Below, one piece after another: positions 9,635 to 19,182 of a stretch of DNA of 64,000 nt. Each line of letters starts with the position of its first letter. Position 1 is the stretch's first letter. Both the position numbers and the translations under genes were made by a program. This DNA is from Chitinophaga silvisoli (GTDB lineage Bacteria > Bacteroidota > Bacteroidia > Chitinophagales > Chitinophagaceae), in contig NZ_QTJV01000002.1 in assembly GCF_003412465.1 (NCBI RefSeq), positions 620,001 to 684,000 of the forward strand. Direction: 5' to 3'. The notes beneath the pieces were generated by a model that made no database searches, was not told where the DNA came from, and saw only the letters and a list, made by a program, of their open reading frames with translations.

Positions 9635-10264
9635 TTAAGTGATGCTGGTGGTAGATTCTTCTTCTATATGTAGATATTGTGCTGCCAGTCTTCTTCCTTC
9701 CAGGGTAGCTACGCCCAGAATAAAATGTTTGGTCAGTTGCTCCATTACTTCATGCATATCAAACTGCATGACCGGGTACTGCTCAGTATCGAATACGGTT
9801 TCAAGCTGTAGTTGTCGCATACGGCTGATGATGTTCATATTCAGATCGTTTCTGTATAGCCCTTCTTCAATCCCACGCTGTAAATTCTCAGTAATTCCCT
9901 GCAGTACATAATCTTTCTTAAATTCTTCGATTCGCCGCCAGATAGCCGGATGGTATTTCTGTATTTCGTACAGCATGACAGGATTGACTGTTTTTCCCAT
10001 CATCTCCATGTATTCCAGTTCCTTGATCAGCTCTTCAATAGCATTGGCGGAGTTTTGGCGAAAGTCCTGGAAATGTTCGATGTGACTGTTCAGTACGAAT
10101 TTCATTCCTTCCAGCACCAGGTCCTCCTTATCTTCGAAATGCTCGTATACCGTCTTTTTGGATACGCCCGTTTCTTTCGATATGTCAAACATCGTTACGC
10201 TTTTGATGCCGTACAAGCGGAACATCTTCAGCGCATTCTCCATGATCCTTTCTTTTACGCCCAT
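9635..10264 (-). CDS. TetR family transcriptional regulator (second of a tandem pair)
   Basis: Repressor-type DNA-binding protein of 209 residues. The N-terminal helix-turn-helix is clear: SVTMFDISKETGVSKKTVYEHFEDKEDLV at residues 23-51, with the YxHF recognition helix end typical of TetR. The C-terminal helical part is the ligand and dimer domain and has no recognisable ligand motif. It starts 7 bases after the first tetR gene and ends 43 bases before the channel gene on the same strand, so it should be co-transcribed with the efflux genes and may regulate them in response to a pumped compound. Confidence 0.88.
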   Translation of the reverse strand: MGVKERIMENALKMFRLYGIKSVTMFDISKETGVSKKTVYEHFEDKEDLVLEGMKFVLNSHIEHFQDFRQNSANAIEELIKELEYMEMMGKTVNPVMLYEIQKYHPAIWRRIEEFKKDYVLQGITENLQRGIEEGLYRNDLNMNIISRMRQLQLETVFDTEQYPVMQFDMHEVMEQLTKHFILGVATLEGRRLAAQYLHIEEESTTSIT

Positions 10265-10271
10265 GTTATCC

Positions 10272-10877
10272 TCATTGCTTTATGCCTTTAACAAAAATCT
10301 CGGTAAGTAACCGCTGTTTATCTATGATCTTCTCTATTTCATCTGGTTCCAGTTCAAATTTAGGATTGATGCAATCCAATACTGAAAAGCGCAATCCCTC
10401 AATCGCCTGACTATATAAGGAAGCTAACTCACTGATATTCCGAATCTTGAAATCACCTGCTGCCACTCCTTTCTCCATAATGCGGGTCATCATTTTCTGT
10501 TCCCGTTCTTTCATAATAGCCATTACACGAAGTGTTTCTGCACTATTATCATTCAGGATCTTGAACATCTCCAGGCGACAGTACCTGAGTACAAACTGGC
10601 GTTTTATTTCAAGAAGGTTCATCAGGATGCTGGCCGCCGGCAGATCTTTCTCTGCCTCCATTTCCTGTTCTGATATAAAGTGTTCCCCGATCTTTTCAAG
10701 CACGGCAAAATGCAGGCTCTTTTTGTCGGAAAAATAATAATACAATGAAGCCTTTGAACAATGCAGATCGTCCGCAATCTCATTCATGGTAGTCTTGGAA
10801 GCAGTGTAATTAGAGAATCTCTTTAACGCTGCATCCAGGATCTTATCCCGCATTTCATCCTTGGTTTCTGCGATCAT
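10272..10877 (-). CDS. TetR family transcriptional regulator (first gene of the efflux operon)
   Basis: TetR-type regulator of 201 residues. The helix-turn-helix spans about residues 25-55: TTMNEIADDLHCSKASLYYYFSDKKSLHF, with the YYYF signature. The rest is the helical effector domain. It is the first gene of a leftward unit tetR-tetR-channel-adaptor-pump with gaps of 7 to 43 bases. Inverted repeats with the core TGACTT/AAGTCA lie just upstream of its start, which suggests that it or its neighbour represses the whole operon including itself. The two regulators are dissimilar enough outside the helix-turn-helix to bind different effectors; this is inference. Confidence 0.88.
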   Translation of the reverse strand: MIAETKDEMRDKILDAALKRFSNYTASKTTMNEIADDLHCSKASLYYYFSDKKSLHFAVLEKIGEHFISEQEMEAEKDLPAASILMNLLEIKRQFVLRYCRLEMFKILNDNSAETLRVMAIMKEREQKMMTRIMEKGVAAGDFKIRNISELASLYSQAIEGLRFSVLDCINPKFELEPDEIEKIIDKQRLLTEIFVKGIKQ

Positions 10878-11177
10878 TAACTTTTTGACTTTTTTAGTTT
10901 CGAAGTCAAAAGTAGAAAGTTTTACGCAAATAGAGAAGAAAAGATGCCATTTAACAATTGATTAACTTTTCGAACTGAAAAGTCAAAAAGTCGGAATAAG
11001 CTATATACATCTATATATCAATCAGTTATAGGTATCACAATCTATAATTGGTAGGAGGGGATAGTTTATCAGGAGAATTTGAGGTTTAGCCGACACATTT
11101 CGACTATACATCTCAAAAAATGGAATTTGTGCGCTTAAGGCATTCCTTTTGTCTTTACATCAGCAAATCGAATCTAT
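10878..11177. other. Divergent intergenic region, efflux operon / secreted protein
   Basis: 300 bases without a gene. The left half holds the TetR-type inverted repeats described separately. The right half (about 10995-11177) is AT-rich and presumably carries the promoter of the rightward secreted-protein gene; I find no convincing TAnnTTTG box there and no further structure. Confidence 0.6.
10880..10983. promoter_or_regulatory. Putative TetR operators and promoter of the efflux operon
   Basis: Two inverted repeats precede the first tetR gene. Proximal: TGACTT at 10886-10891 and AAGTCA at 10903-10908, extended by A/T bases to CTTTT...AAAAG. Distal: ACTTTTC at 10965-10971 and GAAAAGT at 10977-10983. 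Both sites share the string AAAAGTCAAAAAGT, in opposite orientations. Between them a leftward TCTATTTG (10934-10927) resembles the Bacteroidota TAnnTTTG box. The layout fits a repressor-controlled promoter; which TetR binds is not shown. Confidence 0.6.
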
Positions 11178-11699
11178 ATGAAAAAGTTAATGTTCCTCTT
11201 TGTGGCAGTGATAGGTTTCACTGCAATAAGTAAAGCGCAGGTAAATGTTTCTATCAATATTGGCGCACAGCCGGCATGGGGTCCTACCGGTTATGACCAC
11301 GTAGATTATTATTATCTGCCAGATATTGATTGTTATTATGACGTACCAAACAAGGTGTATGTATATCCCAATGGCAACAGCTGGGTAAGAGCTAAACAAT
11401 TGCCTGCCAAATACCGCAATGTTGATTTGTATAGTGCTCACAAGGTAGTGATCAATGGTGATAACAGACCTTATATGAACGCTGCTAAATACCGCCAGGA
11501 ATATGGTAGTTTCAAGGGTAGACACGACCAGACTCCGATTCGTGACAGCAGGGAAGAAAAATATTTCGAAAGCAAGGGTCATCCCCAGCACTCACAGTGG
11601 GTAAAGGATCATCCGGGCAATGATGGTAAGAAAGGTGGCAAGAAAGGTGGTAACAACCGTAATGACAGGAACGATCATCCAGGTCCTGACCATCACTAA
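11178..11699 (+). CDS. Exported hypothetical protein with basic Gly/Asn/His tail
   Basis: Protein of 173 residues with a signal peptide (MKKLMFLFVAVIGFTAISKAQ), so it is probably periplasmic or secreted. The centre has a Tyr/Asp-rich stretch, YYYLPDIDCYYDVPNKVYVY at residues 45-64, which I recognise as a pattern common in small uncharacterised Bacteroidota exported proteins. From about residue 145 the sequence becomes low-complexity and charged (GKKGGKKGG, NRNDRNDHPGPDHH), likely disordered and possibly metal- or polyanion-binding. It stands alone between divergent and convergent neighbours. No function can be assigned. Confidence 0.75.
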   Translation: MKKLMFLFVAVIGFTAISKAQVNVSINIGAQPAWGPTGYDHVDYYYLPDIDCYYDVPNKVYVYPNGNSWVRAKQLPAKYRNVDLYSAHKVVINGDNRPYMNAAKYRQEYGSFKGRHDQTPIRDSREEKYFESKGHPQHSQWVKDHPGNDGKKGGKKGGNNRNDRNDHPGPDHH

Positions 11700-11721
11700 G
11701 AATAATTATTTTATTAAAGGA

Positions 11722-11756
11722 AAAGCCGTCCTGCCAGGTGCAGGACGGCTTTCTCA
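11722..11756. terminator. Bidirectional intrinsic terminator
   Basis: Perfect 13-base stem AAAGCCGTCCTGC (11722-11734) and GCAGGACGGCTTT (11740-11752), 5-base loop. A/T runs flank both sides, so it can end both the rightward secreted-protein gene and the leftward aminotransferase gene. Confidence 0.85.
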
Positions 11757-11794
11757 TTTGTAATGCTTGCCATACAAAATATCTTCTGAAGAAC

Positions 11795-13054
11795 TTAGCT
11801 CAGTTTTTCGAGCGCCGCTTTCAGGGTAGCCAGCATAGCCGGGATTTCTTCTTTTACGCAGGTACCTACGCTCAGGCGATACCATGGAGACTGCTTGCTT
11901 GCACCGAATGCATAAAAAGGAACCAGGCCCAGTTTCGCTTCGTTCAGCAGGTAAGAAGTTACAGCTGCCTGGTCTTCCAGTACGGTACCATCAGCAGTTT
12001 TCTTGCCTTTAAGATCAATTTTCAGGGTCAGGTAGATAGCGGCCTGAGGAGCGATAGCTTCTACAGAATGACCTGCTTTTTTCAGGGCATCGAATCCTTC
12101 ATAGATCTTTTCCAGTCTTTCCTCTACTTCAGCTTTGAAGCTTTTCAGGTAAGCGTTTACCTCATCTTTACGACGCAGGTAGCGGGCAGCAGCATGTTGT
12201 TCTGCCATCGGGCTCCATGCACCTACGTGAGACAGGATGGCTTTCATCTTGCCAATTACGTGTGCAGGACCCAGCGCCCAACCCACTCTTACACCGGTAG
12301 CAGCGAAAGCCTTACTCATACCATCGATGAAGATGGTGTAGTCTCTCAGTTCAGGACGCAGACCCACCGGTGTGTGGTGCTGGGTCTGACCAAAAGTAAG
12401 TACCCAGTACATCTGATCGAACAGAATGTACAGTGGTTTCTCATCCGCACCACGGCTCTTGTTTTCAGCAATTACCAGGTCGCAGATTTCTTCCAGCTGT
12501 TGCTTTCCGAAAGCAGTTCCGGTTGGGTTCTGCGGAGAGCAGAGTGCCAGCAGGGTAGCTCCTTTCAGCAGCGGTTTCAGTTCAGCAGCAGTAGGCATGA
12601 AATCGTTTTCCGGCTTGGTTTCCAGAACTACGTGTTCAGCCTCCAGGAAGTGAGTATAGTGATTGTTGTTCCAGGACGGAGTAGCATAAACTACCTTCTC
12701 CCCCCGGTCCAGGATTGTTCTGAAAGTGGCATAAATGATAGGACGACCTCCACAGGAAATCACGATCTCTTTGGTAGGATCGTAGGTCAGCTGCTCATGT
12801 TCGGCAATGAACTCGCTTACCGCCTTTCTCAGATCCAGGATACCATCAGCCGGTGGGTAGTTGGTTAATCCTTCCTTGTAGGCAGCAACTATCTCTTGCT
12901 CAAACTCAGCCGGAATGGGGAATACTTTGGGGTCAAAATCCCCAATCGTGAAATTGTAGATTTTCTCACCCTTGGCCTGCTTCTCCTTTATCTCACCGGC
13001 CAGCTTAATAATTTCAGACCCGATCAACGTTTCGGCTAAATGAGACAGTTTCAT
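11795..13054 (-). CDS. PLP-dependent aminotransferase, class I/II
   Basis: Fold-type I aminotransferase of 419 residues. Visible landmarks: TNYPPADGILDLRKAVSEF near residue 65-83, the ISCGGRPIIYATFRTI cofactor region, SPQNPTGTAF (the NPTG substrate-binding loop), and DGMSKAFAATGVRVGW near residue 245, whose Lys should form the PLP Schiff base and whose GVRVGW holds the Arg-Gly-Trp family motif. Aspartate/aromatic aminotransferases of subgroup I are the closest match, but the amino donor cannot be determined. The gene is monocistronic on the minus strand, ending at a shared terminator with its convergent neighbour. Confidence 0.88.
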   Translation of the reverse strand: MKLSHLAETLIGSEIIKLAGEIKEKQAKGEKIYNFTIGDFDPKVFPIPAEFEQEIVAAYKEGLTNYPPADGILDLRKAVSEFIAEHEQLTYDPTKEIVISCGGRPIIYATFRTILDRGEKVVYATPSWNNNHYTHFLEAEHVVLETKPENDFMPTAAELKPLLKGATLLALCSPQNPTGTAFGKQQLEEICDLVIAENKSRGADEKPLYILFDQMYWVLTFGQTQHHTPVGLRPELRDYTIFIDGMSKAFAATGVRVGWALGPAHVIGKMKAILSHVGAWSPMAEQHAAARYLRRKDEVNAYLKSFKAEVEERLEKIYEGFDALKKAGHSVEAIAPQAAIYLTLKIDLKGKKTADGTVLEDQAAVTSYLLNEAKLGLVPFYAFGASKQSPWYRLSVGTCVKEEIPAMLATLKAALEKLS

Positions 13055-13277
13055 AACCCAAAAGATTTTTTAGTGTTTAATAGATTTTTTGCGCCCGCAA
13101 AGCTAACGGATATGCGACTCATTTAAAACAAATACCAGATTTTTTCATGACATTCCAAATTGAAAGCCTTATTTTGAAATTAATTCAATAAAATTGCCTT
13201 TTTTAAGCACCTCATCTAACATAACATTTTGTTATAATGTAGCTGGGATTAAGGGAGAGTACACATTGCTACAGGTC

Positions 13278-13312
13278 TTTTCCACATGCCCGTGCAGGTT
13301 TTATGTGGAAAA
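13278..13312. promoter_or_regulatory. Inverted pair of DnaA-box-like sequences
   Basis: TTTTCCACAT at 13278-13287 and its exact reverse complement ATGTGGAAAA at 13303-13312, 15 bases apart. TTTTCCACA differs by one base from the classic DnaA box TTATCCACA. The location, upstream of dnaN, fits DnaA-mediated control of replication genes or an origin-related element. DnaA binding is inferred, not seen. Confidence 0.5.
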
Positions 13313-13363
13313 AAGCTATAGAATGCCGGATTCTAACGCTGTTCGTAGATTGACAATTCTTTC

Positions 13364-13371
13364 TATCTTTG
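13364..13371 (+). promoter_or_regulatory. dnaN promoter, -7 box
   Basis: TATCTTTG matches the Bacteroidota TAnnTTTG box exactly. Transcription would start near 13375, leaving a leader of about 70 bases before the dnaN ATG at 13445. No convincing TTTG at the -33 position. Confidence 0.5.
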
Positions 13372-13444
13372 TTTGCTCAGGTTGTATAACCTCACCGCCT
13401 TTACAGCGGAAATTCCTTAGTAAGCATAATAACAACATATCAAC

Positions 13445-14563
13445 ATGAAGTTTATCGTTTCTTCCTCTACTTTGTTAAAACAATTGCAGCAGATCAGCGG
13501 GGTTATCAACTCCAATACGGTATTGCCTATATTGGAAGATTTCCTTTTCATCATTGACAGGAACGAACTAACAGTAGTAGCTACAGACCTGGAGACTGTT
13601 ATGAAAGTGAAGCTGGAGGTAGAAGCCAAGGAAGGCGGCCGTATCTGTATCCCCGCTAAAATCCTGATGGACTCCCTGAAAAATCTGCCTGATCAGCCAC
13701 TGACTTTCAACATTGACCTGAATTCCTACGCGGTTGAAATCACTTCCGACAATGGTAAGTACAAGGTAATGGGCGAAAATCCGGAAAACTTCCCGAAAGA
13801 GCCGGCAGCAGATGATACTACCTCCTTTACAGTGACCTCTACCGCACTGGTAACCGCTATCAACAAGACCCTGTTTGCCGTGAGCAACGATGACCTGCGC
13901 CCTGCTATGACAGGTGTGTTCTTCGAGCTCACCCCAACCAGCCTGACTTTTGTAGCTACTGATGCACACCGTCTGGTAAAATATGTAAGAACCGGTGTGG
14001 AATGCCCTAAAGCAGAAACCTTCATCGTGCCCAAGAAGCCTTTGAACCTGCTGAAATCAGCCCTGCCGGACAATGATAGCGAAATCAAGATTGCTTATAG
14101 CCAGAATCACTTCTTTGTAACTCACGATGGTGCACAGATGATCTGTCGTCTGATCGATGCCCGTTTCCCTGATTATAAAGTCGTAATTCCAAAGGATAAC
14201 CCATATCGCCTCACCCTGGTGAAGAGCGATTTCCAGAATGCACTGAAACGCGTGAGTGTTTTTGCTAACAAGAGCACCAATCAGGTAGCACTGAGCATTA
14301 CCGGCAGCGAATTGCAACTCTCTGCACAGGATGTGGATTTCTCTTTTGAAGGTAATGAGCGCATGAGCTGTTCTTACACCGGCGATGATATGCAGATTGC
14401 TTTCAATGCGAAATTCCTCATTGAAATGCTGAATGCTGCTGAAGGTGATGAAATCACTATCGAGCTGTCTACACCCACTAAAGCAGGTATCCTGAAACCT
14501 TCTGAAAAAGAAGAAAATGAAGACCTGCTGATGCTGGTGATGCCGCTGATGCTGAATAACTAA
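13445..14563 (+). CDS. dnaN: DNA polymerase III beta subunit (sliding clamp)
   Basis: Ring-forming processivity clamp that tethers DNA polymerase III to the template. The 372 residues match the family and divide into three clamp domains of about 120 residues each. Recognisable stretches are the start MKFIVSSSTLLKQLQQISGVI, FVATDAHRLVKYV near residue 175, and the C-terminal MLVMPLML, corresponding to the conserved C-terminal MPMR-like hydrophobic groove lining. It is transcribed alone, ending at a strong terminator. dnaA is not in the window. Confidence 0.97.
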   Translation: MKFIVSSSTLLKQLQQISGVINSNTVLPILEDFLFIIDRNELTVVATDLETVMKVKLEVEAKEGGRICIPAKILMDSLKNLPDQPLTFNIDLNSYAVEITSDNGKYKVMGENPENFPKEPAADDTTSFTVTSTALVTAINKTLFAVSNDDLRPAMTGVFFELTPTSLTFVATDAHRLVKYVRTGVECPKAETFIVPKKPLNLLKSALPDNDSEIKIAYSQNHFFVTHDGAQMICRLIDARFPDYKVVIPKDNPYRLTLVKSDFQNALKRVSVFANKSTNQVALSITGSELQLSAQDVDFSFEGNERMSCSYTGDDMQIAFNAKFLIEMLNAAEGDEITIELSTPTKAGILKPSEKEENEDLLMLVMPLMLNN

Positions 14564-14583
14564 TTTTATATCTTCTCCTCAAT

Positions 14584-14621
14584 AAAAAACGCTTTTGCCA
14601 TTGGGCAAAAGCGTTTTTTTT
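14584..14621 (+). terminator. dnaN terminator
   Basis: AAAAAACGCTTTTGCC (14584-14599) pairs with GGCAAAAGCGTTTTTT (14604-14619), 4-base loop, followed by more T. Strong Rho-independent terminator; the A-run on the left also allows leftward function. Confidence 0.9.
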
Positions 14622-14768
14622 GTTACTGACTATTTTTCTTTTATACATAACCCTATCACCCCCATAAGTCTGCCTTAAATATTGATCCACAGCCACTTTC
14701 AGCCTTTTTATTCCCCAAAAATGTCGTAAATTAATATAGCCATTGAACCCATAAATAAATTCCCGTAT

Positions 14769-15575
14769 ATGGAATCGTTCTTCAATAACATTCCTTCTTA
14801 CTACCGCACCGCAATTCTCGTTGGTGGCCTGATCCTCCTTTGGGTCTTCGAAGGCGCTTTCCCCAGGTTCTACTTCAAATCTAACCGCTATCACCACGCC
14901 GGCACAAACCTCTTTTTCACACTCACTACCGCCATTGTAAACTTTACGCTCGCCTTCCTTATTGTCAAAGCCTGCTCATTCACCACAAACAAACATTTTG
15001 GGCTGCTTTACCTTGTACCATTACCTGACTGGCTTCACGCCATCCTCGCCCTGCTCATGATGGACCTGATCGGGGCCTACCTGGTTCACCTGATCCAGCA
15101 CAAAATAGCCTGGATGTGGCATTTCCATAAAATCCACCACATCGACACCGCTGTAGATGCTACCACCGCCCTCCGGCACCACCCCATAGAAAGCATCTTC
15201 CGCGTTATCGCCCTCTTTGTCGCTGTCATCACTATGGGCATCCCCATCTGGATGGTATTCCTGTACCAAACCATCTCTGTATTCATGTCCCAGTTCAACC
15301 ACGCCAATATCCACCTACCCAAATGGCTGGATAATGCCCTGAGCTGGATCATCGTATCACCAGACATGCATAAGGTACACCACAGCCATTTCCAGCCGGA
15401 AACAGACACTAATTATTCCAATATTTTTTCGATTTGGGACCGCCTCTTCGGCACGTTTAAGAAGGTACATGATACTACTTCCCTGAAGTATGGACTGGAT
15501 GAATACCAGGATGAAAAGTACCAGGAGATAGGGGCATTACTCAAAGCACCGTTCGACAAACCTTTAAATCAATAA
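14769..15575 (+). CDS. Sterol desaturase / fatty acid hydroxylase family membrane protein
   Basis: Integral-membrane di-iron oxygenase-type protein of 268 residues. Several hydrophobic helices are interrupted by the His clusters that bind the iron pair: HLIQHKIAWMWHFHKIHH near residues 105-125, then HHPIES, QFNHANIH and DMHKVHHSH near residue 205. This HxxxH, HxxHH, HxxHH spacing is characteristic of the sterol desaturase/fatty acid hydroxylase superfamily. The substrate is unknown; candidates are membrane lipids, including the sulfonolipids and hydroxylated lipids of Bacteroidota. It ends 4 bases before a small membrane protein, indicating an operon. Confidence 0.9.
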   Translation: MESFFNNIPSYYRTAILVGGLILLWVFEGAFPRFYFKSNRYHHAGTNLFFTLTTAIVNFTLAFLIVKACSFTTNKHFGLLYLVPLPDWLHAILALLMMDLIGAYLVHLIQHKIAWMWHFHKIHHIDTAVDATTALRHHPIESIFRVIALFVAVITMGIPIWMVFLYQTISVFMSQFNHANIHLPKWLDNALSWIIVSPDMHKVHHSHFQPETDTNYSNIFSIWDRLFGTFKKVHDTTSLKYGLDEYQDEKYQEIGALLKAPFDKPLNQ

Positions 15576-15579
15576 ATAT

Positions 15580-15840
15580 ATGCAACAGCACACCACCTCT
15601 TCCACGTCCACTAAAGTAGCCTGCTACATTTCTTTGTTCGCAGGCGTATCATCCGCTGTGTATGCATTTGTGGCAAGAAACCCTGAAACAGGCCTTGTCT
15701 TCGCTATCGCAGCCATCATTATGGGCGGACTCTCAGATATAAAAGCCCGTAAGAGTATTGATGATATGCAGGTGGCTACCGCCGGTATATTCATGGCCGT
15801 AGTAGCCCTCGCTGTTACCTTATGGCAAATGTATAGCTGA
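15580..15840 (+). CDS. Small membrane protein, unknown function
   Basis: Protein of 86 residues with three hydrophobic segments: about 11-30 (VACYISLFAGVSSAVYAFVA), 35-52 and 63-83, separated by a charged SDIKARKSIDD loop. I do not recognise a named family. It begins 4 bases after the sterol-desaturase-family gene, so the two are co-transcribed and may act together in the membrane. Confidence 0.7.
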   Translation: MQQHTTSSTSTKVACYISLFAGVSSAVYAFVARNPETGLVFAIAAIIMGGLSDIKARKSIDDMQVATAGIFMAVVALAVTLWQMYS

Positions 15841-15867
15841 TTAACCCCACGGAGGAGAAGAGTGAAC

Positions 15868-16383
15868 TTACTTACGTGACTTCACCTTTTTTCCTCCTGT
15901 TTCTTTCCTGTATTTTTCAAGATACCCCTCTGCGGCCTTCACAGGAAATAATACCAGTGATGTATCCGTCAGCTCCCTGATAATGGCGGTATCCACAGTT
16001 CTCGTACTATCCGATGATTTTACTCCTTCTGCATGATTCCAAAGCAACAGCGTATCATGTTGTAACTCCCATTTCTCATACACCAGCGAATACATATTGA
16101 TGGCAAGCACCTTCCTGTTCTTCCTCAACTCCATCCCCTGCCACTCATTATCCTTCCCGGTCACAGGCTGCAACCACTTACCAATCAGCTTTGCCGTGTC
16201 TATCACTACCGTATCCGCCACAACTGTAACAGTTGAGTCCTCTACAATCACAGGCGTTGTATCCGCTGCCGGCGCTATGGCCGGAGTATCCACAACAGCG
16301 CCCTCCTTCGCAGGCGTACGCGACTGATGACAGGCAAATGAAAAGATGGTGATAAAACCCACCAGCAGAATGCTATTTTTCAT
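15868..16383 (-). CDS. Lipocalin-like lipoprotein
   Basis: Predicted lipoprotein of 171 residues: signal segment ILLVGFITIFSFACHQ with the lipidated Cys at residue 18. A Thr/Val/Asp-rich linker (residues 25-62) leads to a domain beginning IDTAKLIGKWLQPV, where GKW is the usual first-strand motif of lipocalin-like domains, followed by alternating hydrophobic strands. The C-terminus is very basic (KKVKSRK). Exported to the periplasmic face or outer membrane; ligand unknown. It is divergent from the thiamine operon and convergent with the small membrane protein gene. Confidence 0.75.
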   Translation of the reverse strand: MKNSILLVGFITIFSFACHQSRTPAKEGAVVDTPAIAPAADTTPVIVEDSTVTVVADTVVIDTAKLIGKWLQPVTGKDNEWQGMELRKNRKVLAINMYSLVYEKWELQHDTLLLWNHAEGVKSSDSTRTVDTAIIRELTDTSLVLFPVKAAEGYLEKYRKETGGKKVKSRK

Positions 16384-16410
16384 ATGCTCAAAGATATGGA
16401 CTTTTTCCCC

Positions 16411-16418
16411 TACCTTTA
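16411..16418 (+). promoter_or_regulatory. Thiamine operon promoter, -7 box
   Basis: TACCTTTA matches TAnnTTTG at seven of eight positions and would start transcription near 16422-16425, exactly where the riboswitch P1 stem begins. The position agreement makes the call more credible than the motif alone. Confidence 0.5.
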
Positions 16419-16424
16419 TGCCTC

Positions 16425-16515
16425 ACTTTAGGGGTGTTTTCCAGGCCACCATACCCGGAAAGCTGAGATGAGACCCTCAGTACCTGACGCAGCTCATACT
16501 GCCGTAGGGAAAAGT
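16425..16515 (+). ncRNA. TPP riboswitch (THI element)
   Basis: Thiamine pyrophosphate-sensing aptamer upstream of the thi operon. P1 pairs ACTTT (16425-16429) with AAAGT (16511-16515). Conserved core strings are present: AGGGGTG at 16430-16436, CTGAGATGAGACCC at 16463-16476, ACCTGA at 16482-16487 and CCGTAGGGAA near 16502-16511, with a variable P3 stem between. The thiS ATG is at 16611, about 95 bases further on; I see no clear T-run terminator there, so control may act on translation. High TPP would switch off thiS-thiC and downstream genes. Confidence 0.93.
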
Positions 16516-16610
16516 ACCTGGTACCGCGTTCCGCACTATCAGGAATTAACTGAATCCTCACATCTTCTACCATCCTTAAAGTTTATTGTTTCACCTTAAT
16601 TCATGCACTC

Positions 16611-16814
16611 ATGGAAGTGACTGTAAACAATAAACTTTATGCGGTGCAGCAGGGGACAACCATCGCTGCACTCTTACAGTTTATCCAATTACCATCAGAC
16701 AAAGGTCTGGCCGTCGCCATCAACAGGGAAGTCATCCCTAAACCCGCATGGCCGCAACACGTATTGCAAACCGCAGATAGTATTACCATCATCCGCGCTA
16801 CCCAGGGAGGCTAA
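16611..16814 (+). CDS. thiS: Sulfur carrier protein ThiS
   Basis: Ubiquitin-like sulfur carrier of 67 residues, ending in Gly-Gly (IIRATQGG), the C-terminus that becomes a thiocarboxylate and donates sulfur to the thiazole ring made by ThiG. The beta-grasp start (MEVTVNNKLYAVQQGTTIAA) and LAVAINREVIPKPAW core are typical. It is the first gene behind the TPP riboswitch. No ThiF/MoeB-type activating enzyme is encoded in the window, so activation must come from a gene elsewhere. Confidence 0.95.
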   Translation: MEVTVNNKLYAVQQGTTIAALLQFIQLPSDKGLAVAINREVIPKPAWPQHVLQTADSITIIRATQGG

Positions 16815-18506
<1,692 letters not shown>

Positions 18507-18564
18507 TCTGACAGTTATATAATCGCGGTACAGTTTTGGGATCAATGATTCAAACACCAATACT

Positions 18565-19182
18565 TTGATACAGATCATCACACATACAGGCAAGATAAAC
18601 CACGAACCAACCCTCTGGTTACAACTTTTACAGGAAGGTGCTGATAGTATTCTGGTACGCAAACCGGGATGGCAGGAGGCGGATTATGAGATGTTATTGC
18701 TCGCGGCAAATCCCTCCTGTTACCCTCATCTTATCATCGCCAATCACCCTGTTTTATGTGAGCGCTATGGTCTGCTGGGGATACATTTTGGGGAAGCCAT
18801 CAGGGGATCTGTTTCGCAGGAAGAGCTGCTCAGGTACCAACAGTCAGGCTGCATACTCAGTACCAGTATTCATAGTGTGCAGACCTTGCCGGTAGTAAGT
18901 AATATCTGGAGTCAGGTGCTTCTGAGCCCGGTGTTTGACAGCATCTCCAAAGCTGGATATATGGCCGCGTTTGACACAAACTTCCGTTTGGACAAAGATG
19001 GCTATGCAGGCAATGTTCTTGCATTAGGCGGCATCAATCAGCATACGGCTGACAAAGCCCGCCATATGCGCTTCGATGGCATTGCCCTGCATGGAGCCCT
19101 CTGGCAACACCCGGAACGTGCAGTACGGAACTTTATCAGTATCCGCGATGCATGGTCAGGCAATTCATTCAGCTCATCATGA
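18565..19182 (+). CDS. ThiE/TenI-like protein (candidate thiazole tautomerase)
   Basis: TIM-barrel protein of 205 residues in the thiamine phosphate synthase/TenI superfamily. Retained features are ILVRKP (cf. QLRxK), SIHS, LLSPVFDSISKAGY and ALGGI. The Asn-Asp pair of ThiE (IINDH) is replaced by IIANHP, which argues against synthase activity and for a TenI-type role, tautomerising the ThiG product. The start is TTG at 18565; the nearest upstream ATG (18545) runs into a stop after seven codons, and the next in-frame ATG would remove the first strand. Its TGA overlaps the thiE ATG (ATGA at 19179-19182), so translation is coupled. Confidence 0.75.
   Translation: MIQIITHTGKINHEPTLWLQLLQEGADSILVRKPGWQEADYEMLLLAANPSCYPHLIIANHPVLCERYGLLGIHFGEAIRGSVSQEELLRYQQSGCILSTSIHSVQTLPVVSNIWSQVLLSPVFDSISKAGYMAAFDTNFRLDKDGYAGNVLALGGINQHTADKARHMRFDGIALHGALWQHPERAVRNFISIRDAWSGNSFSSS

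Larger units (their letters stand above)
13055..13444. other. Divergent intergenic region before dnaN
   Basis: 390 bases, very AT-rich at its left side. Contents: a short palindrome ATAACATTTTGTTAT at 13221-13235; the inverted DnaA-box-like pair at 13278-13312; and a TAnnTTTG box at 13364-13371. It serves as promoter region for both the leftward aminotransferase and dnaN. No gene or RNA is evident. Confidence 0.6.

Noticed and set aside
11738..12868. 376-codon plus-strand frame opposite the aminotransferase
   Set aside because: It is entirely antisense to a well-conserved PLP aminotransferase and its translation has no recognisable domain or normal composition.
13194..13448. 84-codon frame ahead of dnaN
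   Set aside because: It runs through the DnaA-box pair and promoter and overlaps the dnaN start; no protein-like features.
16388..16573. 61-codon minus-strand frame in the thi leader
   Set aside because: It lies across the TPP riboswitch aptamer, which explains the sequence constraint.
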